Assembly (NCBI GenBank): GCA_051201605.1
Contig: CP179201.1
Span: 2,356,001 to 2,420,000 of the forward strand
Direction of reading: 5' to 3'
Length of the DNA stretch: 64,000 nt
DNA from: CABZJG01 sp902512685
GTDB taxonomy: Bacteria; Pseudomonadota; Alphaproteobacteria; Rhodobacterales; Rhodobacteraceae
The notes below the pieces were generated by a model. That model searched no databases. It saw only the letters and a program-made list of their open reading frames with translations, and was not told the DNA's origin. Below, in pieces: positions 15,201 through 22,089 of this stretch (positions are counted from its first letter, which is position 1; every line of letters begins with the position of its first letter). Both the position numbers and the translations under genes were made by a program.

Positions 15201-16738
15201 ACAGCCGAAAAATTGATATTCTTGAAACACTGAACCGTGAAAGTTCGGTCGATTTTGAGAAAACGCGCGATGCTGCAATCAAGAACTTTGTTCAGACCAA
15301 TCCTGACTATTACATTTTGCAATTTGCAAAGATCGGGGCAAAGTCTAAATTCACTCCTACCATTAATTGGGTGGCCGGCTTGCTTGGACCGGTTTGGTTT
15401 GGCGCGCGCGGCCTATGGTCGTGGGCATTGGCCTTTTTAATTATTGAAACGGTGGCGTTTGTTCAAATTATTCGGGGGCTTTTTGGCGATCTTTCAGCTG
15501 ATGCTTGGAAACGAATTGCCTCGATAGAAAACACCTTGGACTTGCGCAGACAGCAGCTCGCTTCTGCGATTGAAAAAGCGTCAGATAAGATAGATGTCTA
15601 CAAACGTACTGTTGCCTCTTTGGAAGAAAATATTTCTGGCATAAAGGACCAGGCACTGGCCATGGAAGCGCAGGGTGTATGGATTGCTCTTGGTGGGTTA
15701 ATTTTATTGGTGCTTGCAAAAGTGGTCCAGTCTGTTTTTGCCAATTGGGCTCTTGAAAAACGATTTTCTGAATGGCGCTCGGATCCTTCGATAAAATCTG
15801 GGATTTCAGTGCAATCCATCGCCGTGAGCGGCTTTTTTATGGCACTCATAGTTACAGCAGCGATTGTGCATTACAGCTTTCCAGATCGTGTGCAATTCCT
15901 AAGTGAGTTCCCGACTGACCCAGATATCCGGATGGAAACAATCGGATATGTCGAAGCATTTTTTGAGTATTGCGTGCTCAACGGTGAGGCCTTTTTTGAC
16001 TTGATCACCTTTATCATAAGAGTGGTCTTGGATGCATTGGAAACAGTTTTCGTGGGAACTCCTTGGATTGTTGTCGCGAGCTTGTTGGTGTTATTAACCA
16101 CGCTTACTGCCGGGCTACGAACGGCAATTTATACCGGTGCGTTTTTGGCCTATATGGGTATTCTTGGCTTCTGGGTAAAAGCGATGACGACCTTGGCTTT
16201 GCTCGGAACTGCTGCTTGTTTATCCATTGCAATCGGTATTCCACTGGGGATGTTTTGCGCACGCCGCCAACGGTTATACTCTATTATTCAACCGATCATG
16301 GATTTCATGCAAACCATGCCAGCCTTTGTCTTTATGATACCCGTCATTGCATTTTTTGGTACAGGCAAACCCGCCGCAGTGGTGACAACAATGATTTTTG
16401 GAGGCACTCCGGTGGTGCGTTTAACTGTGCTTGGCCTGAGAGGCGTTCCAGAGGCCGTCCGCGAAGCGGCAACATCTTTCGGCGCTGGAAAGTGGTATCT
16501 GCTGACCAAAGTTGATTTGCCACTTGCAGCCCCTTCAATAAGAGCCGGTGTAAATCAAACAATCATGCTTTCCTTGGCGATGGTTGTGGTGGCGTCTTTG
16601 ATTGGAGCTAAGGGACTGGGTGAGGATGTTTTGGAAGCGCTGCAATATGCCAATGTCGGACAGGGTATTTTGGCAGGCTTTTGCATTTTGTTCTGCGCTA
16701 TGATTTTGGATCGTATCGTGCAGGGCCAGAGAAAGTGA
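15197..16738 (+). CDS. proW: ProW/OpuAB-type ABC transporter permease with long N-terminal extension
   Basis: A 513-residue membrane protein. The C-terminal 220 residues are a normal permease, including the EAA loop around REAATSFGAGKWYLLTKVDLPLAAPSIRAG. The first ~290 residues are unusual: a short soluble start, two hydrophobic segments, a likely coiled coil (residues about 105-155, RRQQLASAIEKASDKIDVYKR...), then more transmembrane segments. E. coli ProW has 354 residues, so this is a substantially longer form. ATGA overlap with proV and GTGA overlap with the hydrolase indicate strict co-translation. Confidence 0.82.
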   Translation: MNSRKIDILETLNRESSVDFEKTRDAAIKNFVQTNPDYYILQFAKIGAKSKFTPTINWVAGLLGPVWFGARGLWSWALAFLIIETVAFVQIIRGLFGDLSADAWKRIASIENTLDLRRQQLASAIEKASDKIDVYKRTVASLEENISGIKDQALAMEAQGVWIALGGLILLVLAKVVQSVFANWALEKRFSEWRSDPSIKSGISVQSIAVSGFFMALIVTAAIVHYSFPDRVQFLSEFPTDPDIRMETIGYVEAFFEYCVLNGEAFFDLITFIIRVVLDALETVFVGTPWIVVASLLVLLTTLTAGLRTAIYTGAFLAYMGILGFWVKAMTTLALLGTAACLSIAIGIPLGMFCARRQRLYSIIQPIMDFMQTMPAFVFMIPVIAFFGTGKPAAVVTTMIFGGTPVVRLTVLGLRGVPEAVREAATSFGAGKWYLLTKVDLPLAAPSIRAGVNQTIMLSLAMVVVASLIGAKGLGEDVLEALQYANVGQGILAGFCILFCAMILDRIVQGQRK

Positions 16739-17454
16739 CCCCTCTGGTTCTTGTTCACGGATTTTTAGGCGGCGGAAAACAATGGGATCATGTGGTAAAA
16801 TCCTTACCGAATTTGGATGTTTTTACGCCTGATTTGCCAGGTTTCGGCTATAACAACCATCTTCCCCCCTGTGCGTCAATCAATCGAATGGCGCGCTATA
16901 TTGTTGAAAAAGCCGATGCAGAATGCATTAACGAATTTGATCTTCTTGGTCACTCAATGGGCGGCATGATCGCCCAAGAGATTGCCCTTGAATATCCCAG
17001 CCGTGTCCGGAAATTGGTTCTGTACAGTACCGGATCCATCGGAGCTTTGCCCGGCCGCTTCGAAACCATTGAAACCTCAAAACAACGTGCAAAGGATGAT
17101 GGAGTTGCCATCACAGCAGATCGCATTTCGGCCACATGGTATAGGGATTTGGAGAAGAGCCCGTATCATGCGAACTGTGCAAAAATTGCAAGGCAAGCCA
17201 GTCCTGCAGCCTTGCAAAGCGGATTGGATGCAATGGCTGGCTGGAATAGGCAGGATGACATTAATCAGATTAAATCCCCCACTTTGATTGTCTGGGGCGA
17301 TCAGGACCGAACGTATTCACGGGAGCAGGTCAATATTTTAAATCGACAAATTAAAGGCTCATGTTTGAAAATAATTCCAAACAGTTCACATGCCGTGCAT
17401 GACGAGCAAAAGGATCAATTCATCGATTTGATTTCAAAGTTTCTATTAGAATAG
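16735..17454 (+). CDS. Alpha/beta-hydrolase
   Basis: 239 residues from GTG 16735, which overlaps the permease stop (GTGA); an earlier in-frame start would run far into the permease gene and is rejected. The oxyanion motif VHGFLGGGKQWDHV is at 7-20, the nucleophile Ser74 in LLGHSMGGMIAQE, an acidic residue in WGDQDRTY and the catalytic His219 near NSSHAVHDEQ. The complete triad suggests an active esterase or hydrolase. As last gene of the transporter operon it may release the transported compound from an ester or amide precursor; the substrate is unknown. Confidence 0.8.
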   Translation: MTPLVLVHGFLGGGKQWDHVVKSLPNLDVFTPDLPGFGYNNHLPPCASINRMARYIVEKADAECINEFDLLGHSMGGMIAQEIALEYPSRVRKLVLYSTGSIGALPGRFETIETSKQRAKDDGVAITADRISATWYRDLEKSPYHANCAKIARQASPAALQSGLDAMAGWNRQDDINQIKSPTLIVWGDQDRTYSREQVNILNRQIKGSCLKIIPNSSHAVHDEQKDQFIDLISKFLLE

Positions 17455-17830
17455 ATCGCCTTTTTCTTGCCTGACGGTTCTGTCAGAAAGAAACGCAATT
17501 GGGCTGAAGACAAGTGGGCATGTTAAATATTTCTATGCCAAAGAAGGTAAATATTGAGCTTACGATACAGACAAAATGTGTCTTATTCATAACGTTGTTC
17601 TAGACGGAAGCTTTTGGAATGTCAGAACCCTATTGCGCATTAGAGTGAAATCGAAAACTTTAAGACGGAAGTCAGCTTGCTGCGCATTATGCAGTTGGTT
17701 TGAAGGCCTAATTTACGCCGAACCGAGCTTTTCGGGCCAGTTTAAGAGATGGCCAACTGCGAACGTTACTCTTTTGCTGCTTCTCCCGTAGATGATAGTT
17801 TACTTACATTAAACTTTGAACTTATGCTTT
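17455..17830. other. Gene-free stretch
   Basis: No convincing coding frame. A weak 5-bp hairpin (CTGAC...GTCAG) follows the hydrolase stop near 17471-17492 and could contribute to termination. The rest is featureless decayed DNA leading into an insertion-sequence remnant. Confidence 0.35.
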
Positions 17831-17941
17831 GGTCCTGTCGGAATAAAACACCTTGCTGAAGCGAGTCTCGGAAATTAGCTATCCAGCTTTGCCCATTCAA
17901 GTTTCATTCAGCTACTTCAAAGCCAGTCTAGAGATCATCCC
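17831..17941 (+). mobile_element. Degenerate 5' remnant of an IS6-type element
   Basis: GGTCCTGTCGGAATAAAAC at the left matches, with a few changes, the transposase-start end of the elements at 20.3 and 25.9 kb (GGCTTTGTCAGAATAAACC on their coding strand). The following bases can be read in part as the start of the transposase (FSYFKASLEII versus FRYFKTRPKIIQ). Everything downstream is missing. Confidence 0.6.
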
Positions 17942-18002
17942 GTCGAAAAACTGATCAGAGTTTTCAAAACTTCTTTGGTCCCACTCAGGCTGGCCACAGT
18001 GA

Positions 18003-19187
18003 TCAGTCCTTTACAAAAAGCTTTCGTTCCATGTTGCAGACAGCCTCTGCCGGTCCGCTATCCTTAATCAGAATGGTTTCGGTGGTCTCAAGGCCCCAGC
18101 TGTCCATCCACAGCGCCGGCATGAAATGAAACACCATTCCCGGCTGCAGGATAGTTTCGTCTTCTGTGCGTATAGAGGCCGTACGTTCACCCCAGTCCGG
18201 CGGATAGCTTAGGCCGATCGGATACCCCATGCGCCCCAACCGCTCCATTCCGTGCTTTGCCAGCACATCCAAAAACGCCTTTGCGATGTCCGCCGTGCGA
18301 TTGCCAGCCTGTGCTGCATGAATGCCTGCTTCGATCCCTTCCATCTGCGCCACCTCGGCGCGACGCATATCGTCGGTGGGCGTCCCAAGAAACACTGAAC
18401 GGCACAAAGGTGCATGATAACGGCGATAACAGCCCGACAGTTCAAAAAAGGTCATTTCGCCTTCGAGCATCGGTTTTCCGTTCCATGTCAGATGGGCGGC
18501 TGTGGCATCCAGACCCGATGGGGTCAAAGGCACAATCGCTGGATAGTCACCCCAATCGTCGTCAACACCTGTGATCCCGGCATGCATAATATCGGCAACC
18601 AAGTCGCTTTTCCGCACCCCTACAGCCGAGCGGTCAATTGCAGTCTGGATGACTTTCTCAGAAATCCGAGCGGCTTTACGAATAAAACTGATTTCCTCGT
18701 CTGATTTGATAAGTCGCGGCCAGTTCACCAGCGCCGTTGCATCCACCAAGGTGGCATCCGGCAGGGCATCGCTAAACACCTGATGCGCCTTGGCTGAGTA
18801 ATAGTAGTTCTCCATTTCCACCCCGATACGGGCCGATCCGTATCCACGTACCTTAATCTTTTCGGCCAGATCCTGCATCGGATGATAGACGGTTGATTGA
18901 ATGAAATGGTCGCCATAGCCAAGTATGTTTTCAAGATCCATCCAGCACGTCCGGCGTCCACCCATCATATCCATGTAGCGGCCCCACCAGATCGGTTGGT
19001 CTTCCATACCCAAAATGACACCCTGATGCACATAGAACGACCAGCCGTCATAACCGGTCAGCCAAGCCTGGTTAGACGGATCTGTGACAAAAATTACATC
19101 CACCTTGGCTTTGTCCATCGCCGCACGGGTCAGCGCGATGCGTCGATCGTATTCGGTTTGCGAAAACGGGGCTAATTCAATGGGCAT
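18003..19187 (-). CDS. M24-family hydrolase, ectoine hydrolase (DoeA/EutD)-like
   Basis: 394 residues from the ATG at 19187, chosen because AGGAGG sits directly upstream; a longer in-frame extension lacks a ribosome site. The N-terminal motif VTDPSNQAWLTGYDGWSFYVHQGVILG is what I recall from ectoine hydrolases, which open ectoine to N-acetyl-diaminobutyrate. The usual metal ligands of M24 aminopeptidases are substituted (for example ELSG instead of DxG, and GYPIGL without the His), as in non-metallo members. No other ectoine genes are nearby and both sides are insertion-sequence debris, so it is an orphan. Proline-dipeptidase-like activity is less likely. Confidence 0.6.
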   Translation of the reverse strand: MPIELAPFSQTEYDRRIALTRAAMDKAKVDVIFVTDPSNQAWLTGYDGWSFYVHQGVILGMEDQPIWWGRYMDMMGGRRTCWMDLENILGYGDHFIQSTVYHPMQDLAEKIKVRGYGSARIGVEMENYYYSAKAHQVFSDALPDATLVDATALVNWPRLIKSDEEISFIRKAARISEKVIQTAIDRSAVGVRKSDLVADIMHAGITGVDDDWGDYPAIVPLTPSGLDATAAHLTWNGKPMLEGEMTFFELSGCYRRYHAPLCRSVFLGTPTDDMRRAEVAQMEGIEAGIHAAQAGNRTADIAKAFLDVLAKHGMERLGRMGYPIGLSYPPDWGERTASIRTEDETILQPGMVFHFMPALWMDSWGLETTETILIKDSGPAEAVCNMERKLFVKD

Positions 19188-19390
19188 ATTATCCTCCTCA
19201 TGGGGTAAGCGCCGACGTATCAAAAGCTCTGTCCCCCCCAACAATTTCTGACAATCACATGATGCCCGTTGCTTGACGTATGCTTTGGCACAATGCTGTT
19301 GTGCTCTACATTGAGTGCGCCAAAGGCCACGCGTCAACCAGAATAATAGGCTCTGAGGATATGATTTGCGACATGAAATGAAAGCGACAA

Positions 19391-19582
19391 ATGCCGCTCC
19401 AATACCGCTACTTCAAAACCCGTCCTAAGATCATCCAGCTTGCAGTCATGCTTTATGTGAGATTTCCACTTTCACTGAGAAACGTAGAGGACCTGCTTCA
19501 TAAGCGTGGAGTAGATGTAAGCTATGAGGCTGTCCGGTACTGGAGGCACAGATTTGGCTTTAAGTTCGCAAGCGAGATCGAA
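19391..19582 (+). pseudogene. Truncated IS6-type transposase (N-terminal part)
   Basis: About 63 codons matching the first quarter of the 20.3-kb transposase almost residue for residue (YRYFKTRPKIIQLAVML, then the helix-turn-helix through FKFASEIEK). Identity stops abruptly at 19582, after which unrelated sequence begins. The far terminal repeat is missing and the catalytic domain is absent, so the gene is dead. Confidence 0.8.
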
Positions 19583-19866
19583 AAGCTCCTTTGTGCGGCT
19601 AAGGACCGCTTTTGGGACCGCTTTTCTAAAACGGCACCCCACTAAGGTATTGATAATAAACAACCTTATTAGGGTTCGGTCGCATCCCCGGTGCGCCATT
19701 TTCTCCCAGTTTTTTTAATAAATTCAATGATACCAGTGGATTGGACCATTTATCGGGACCGCTTTTGGGACCACACGGTCAGTTTTTGCAGGAAAGTTTC
19801 ACGATTAGACTGCCGTGCGACTAGAAGTTCACAGCCGCCCTTGCCAAGCATTCTAAATGAAGCTGC

Positions 19867-19916
19867 GAGATTCAGAAATTCTACTGAGAAGTGGTGCATA
19901 AATTGGAGTTAGACAA
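19867..19916 (+). repeat. Short dispersed repeat, copy A
   Basis: About 50 bases (TTCAGAAATTCTACTGAGAA, GTGGTGCATAAATTGGAG, then AGACAA) that match 24017-24066 with scattered differences. It probably is the end of an unrecognised, decayed insertion sequence that once existed at both places. Confidence 0.5.
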
Positions 19917-19945
19917 TCAATTGAAAAGGTTTGGACATCCTTCTA

Positions 19946-20075
19946 GTGGTGTGAAAGCGTGGCCTGTAGGAGGACATGGCGCAAGGTCGCGCGCGTGTGT
20001 GGGATTAGAGGCTTAAAATTTAGTAAAATTAGGAACATAGCCCAATAAAAATATATAAAATAGATGATGGTCCAA
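19946..20075 (+). repeat. 130-bp dispersed repeat, copy 1
   Basis: 130 bases beginning GTGGTGTGAAAGCGTGGCCT and ending GATGATGGTCCAA recur at 39960-40089 in the same orientation with only about seven differences by eye. The repeat includes GGAGGACATGGCGCAAGGTC and an AT-rich tail (CCCAATAAAAATATATAAAA). Copy 2 sits just upstream of the DUF2924/recombinase pair, so this copy may mark a second, otherwise lost, element edge. Confidence 0.75.
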
Positions 20076-20259
20076 ATAGTGCTATTGCGAGTTACCTTTT
20101 TCCAAGAGAAATATCGCAGCAAATATGGTTAGTTGCCTCTAGCTTGAATTATTTGTCTGAAAGATAAAAATGCACTATTTGTGGGGGCGAATGTGGGGGC
20201 GGGAAAATAGTAAGTTTTCTAAGTTATTGAAAATAATATATTTATTATGTGATTATGGC

Positions 20260-21074
20260 GGTGGCGTCAGACAAACCAGCTCAAGCATCAGAAGACTGGA
20301 GAGCGTGAATTCTACGAGGCGATAAGAGAGCGTCACTCAGTAAGAGCAGCGTCACGGGTAAGCTTGAAAGTACTGCGAGTTGATAGTGACCTTTGTGAAT
20401 TGAAGTGATTGTGAAATGAGGCGTGAATTGAGGCGAACTTCTGGAGGCTGTGCATACGCCTGAACCGCAGCATCGCTCTTTCACGTCGTCGAAAGGGTAA
20501 GTGTGAATTCTCCGCTCTGTTATTTGCCCATCGCTGTGTAACTTGCTTATCTGCACAGCCAAGCTCATTTGCTGCTGCACTGTAGGATCGGAGCTTATCT
20601 GTGATGATCTCATTGGGCGATCCATAGCGCCGCATAGCTTTTTTCATAAACTTTAGTGCCGCTTTCTTATCTCTCTTTTTGGTGACGTAGCTTTCTAGCA
20701 CCTCGCCCTCATGATCGACTGCACGCCAGAGGTAATGTCTTTCTCCATTAACTTTCACAAAGACTTCATCGAGATGCCACTTCCAATTACTCGACTGCAG
20801 GCCCCCAGCCCTTCGCTTTTCGATCTCGCTTGCGAACTTAAAGCCAAATCTGTGCCTCCAGTACCGGACAGCCTCATAGCTTACATCTACTCCACGCTTA
20901 TGAAGCAGGTCCTCTACGTTTCTCAGTGAAAGTGGAAATCTCACATAAAGCATGACTGCAAGCTGGATGATCTTAGGACGGGTTTTGAAGTAGCGGAATG
21001 ATAAAGGATTAGGCATAGCTGAATAGCTAATATTCAGCACGCTGTCGGGCAAGGTGGTTTATTCTGACAAAGCC
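20260..21074 (-). mobile_element. IS6-type insertion sequence, full length but with a shortened transposase
   Basis: About 815 bp. The left end GGTGGCGTCAGACAAACC and the right end (coding-strand reading GGCTTTGTCAGAATAAACC) are imperfect inverted repeats. The same ends flank the copy at 25.9 kb. Flanking octamers ATTATGGC and TCCGTAAC differ, so no target duplication is left. Its right border cuts a coding fragment at 21075. Confidence 0.8.
20333..21052 (-). CDS. IS6-type transposase with premature C-terminal stop
   Basis: 239 residues with helix-turn-helix and all three catalytic acidic segments (WHLDEVFVKV, IITDKLRSY, NNRAENSHLPFRRRERAM). Compared with the 25.9-kb copy it ends at ALTE because TGG is TGA here, removing the last seven residues (WRSLIAS). 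The lost tail is outside the catalytic core, so activity may be retained. Confidence 0.85.
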   Translation of the reverse strand: MPDSVLNISYSAMPNPLSFRYFKTRPKIIQLAVMLYVRFPLSLRNVEDLLHKRGVDVSYEAVRYWRHRFGFKFASEIEKRRAGGLQSSNWKWHLDEVFVKVNGERHYLWRAVDHEGEVLESYVTKKRDKKAALKFMKKAMRRYGSPNEIITDKLRSYSAAANELGCADKQVTQRWANNRAENSHLPFRRRERAMLRFRRMHSLQKFASIHASFHNHFNSQRSLSTRSTFKLTRDAALTE

Positions 21075-21161
21075 TCCGTAACCGTTAACTCTGGTGATCC
21101 TGCTAGTGTAGCGAGTGTTATAAAGAAAGCTATCAGTGAGGAGTGCATTAAGATCACTTAA
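21075..21161 (+). pseudogene. C-terminal fragment of a gene cut by the IS6-type element
   Basis: Starting exactly at the insertion-sequence border, 28 codons read SVTVNSGDPASVASVIKKA, then ISEECIKIT and TAA at 21159-21161. The composition is protein-like. The rest of the gene is absent. It overlaps the end of the convergent cupin gene by eight bases. Family not recognised. Confidence 0.4.
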
Positions 21162-21438
21162 GTTCTATTTCAATGAAAGACATTGGAACTTTACCGTTAT
21201 TTATAACGTTGTGTTTTACACCAGCATTGCGTCTATAGGCGTCTCCAGCGGCAACAAATACCGATGTATTCTCTCCATCAGGTTGTTCAATTTTCATCTC
21301 ACAGTCGGTTACAGCAGCTATAACATAATCATACTGATGCTCGTGCCAACCTGTTTCTTGATCAGGTAGAAATTCAAACCGCGTTACCCTTGTTCTTTCA
21401 TCATCCACTAACATTTTCGCCATGCAAGTTTGTCCCAA
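21154..21438 (-). CDS. Small cupin-domain protein
   Basis: 94 residues forming a single cupin barrel. Motif 1 is GWHEHQYDYVIAAVTDCEMKIE (metal-binding His-X-His pattern), and motif 2 is AYRRNAGVKHNVINNGKVPMSFIEIEL with one conserved His. The start is taken at TTG 21438 because GAGG lies five bases upstream; ATG 21423 has no site. Stand-alone cupins of this size bind metal and often act on or sense small molecules. It is isolated between two scars, so no function can be deduced. Confidence 0.7.
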   Translation of the reverse strand: MGQTCMAKMLVDDERTRVTRFEFLPDQETGWHEHQYDYVIAAVTDCEMKIEQPDGENTSVFVAAGDAYRRNAGVKHNVINNGKVPMSFIEIELK

Positions 21439-21847
21439 ACTGAACCTCGCTCTATTCTAACCTAAAATTAACTTACTACAGAATATCGAACTGCGGAAAT
21501 ATGTGAACTCAGAAAATATTTCCTGATTTGTGGTCGAACCTTTTTTAAAAAAAACTGTGTGAACTCTATCCTTACTTCACTAAAGCCGCTGTTTTTTTGC
21601 CCCCCCCTTTAGTTTAAAGCACCCAAGCAAAAGGTTTTCAGCACTAAGGGGTCAAGTATTATAGATTAATGTTTTTGCTGATTATTTCCTAAACTCACTA
21701 ATGCGCTGAAAGCACCAGATCACCAAGCGATCATTATGCCCATCCGAGCCCAACACATACGGCATCGGTTGGTCTAACAGGCTTATTTATCAGCTATTGT
21801 TTCGTTCATGGCGAGCCTCTATGGTTTGTTAAAAAAGGAACAAAAGC
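21439..21847. other. Gene-free stretch
   Basis: AT-rich sequence with several homopolymer runs (A8 near 21547-21555, T7 and C8 near 21590-21607). No coding frame, hairpin terminator or shared repeat was recognised. Confidence 0.35.
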
Positions 21848-22075
21848 ATGGCGATCGCAAGGGTGACTATGGTAGAATATAAGGAAGAGGGGGCTATGGA
21901 GACCCTTGAAAAAGTTTATGGTGAACACAGGGAAAAGTGGTTCCCCAACCTGGAACAGGTCATCAATATAAAAACCAGTCCTGTCCTTCCCCCCTAAATT
22001 AGAGCCACAAATTTGGTAAAACTCTATTTAGGAGAAATTGGAATAGCTCGTAAGAGGTACATTGAAGAGTACTAA
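21848..22075 (+). pseudogene. Frameshifted copy of a small ferredoxin-fold-like protein
   Basis: AAGGA lies eight bases before ATG 21848, and 49 codons (MAIARVTMVEYKEEG, then ...WFPNLEQVINIKTSP) run to TAA 21997. They match the N-terminal half of the 24.7-kb and 25.4-kb small proteins. The expected second half appears in another frame after the stop (LYLGEIGIARKRYIEEY, to about 22075), compare IYPSEEAAEANLEDRTKFHEE. A frameshift in the C-rich stretch near 21990 therefore broke the gene; the good ribosome site implies it decayed recently. Confidence 0.6.
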
Positions 22076-22089
22076 AGACCTTACTATCA

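Larger units (their letters stand above)
19583..20259. other. Mobile-element scrap without an intact gene
   Basis: No supported gene. The stretch holds GGACCGCTTTT repeated near 19604, 19617 and 19748, a TAAGGT...ACCTTA inverted repeat around 19646-19671 followed by a sequence faintly like a tRNA T-arm and 3' end (GGTTCGGTCGC...GCGCCA near 19674-19699), a short repeat shared with 24.0 kb, and the 130-bp repeat at 19946-20075. Confidence 0.4.

Noticed and set aside
17455..17830. Short plus-strand frames after the hydrolase gene
   Set aside because: No ribosome sites, no motifs, biased cysteine/arginine composition typical of non-coding frames.
19640..19720. A tRNA gene ending in GCGCCA
   Set aside because: No acceptor, D or anticodon arms can be folded upstream; kept only as a weak attachment-site idea.
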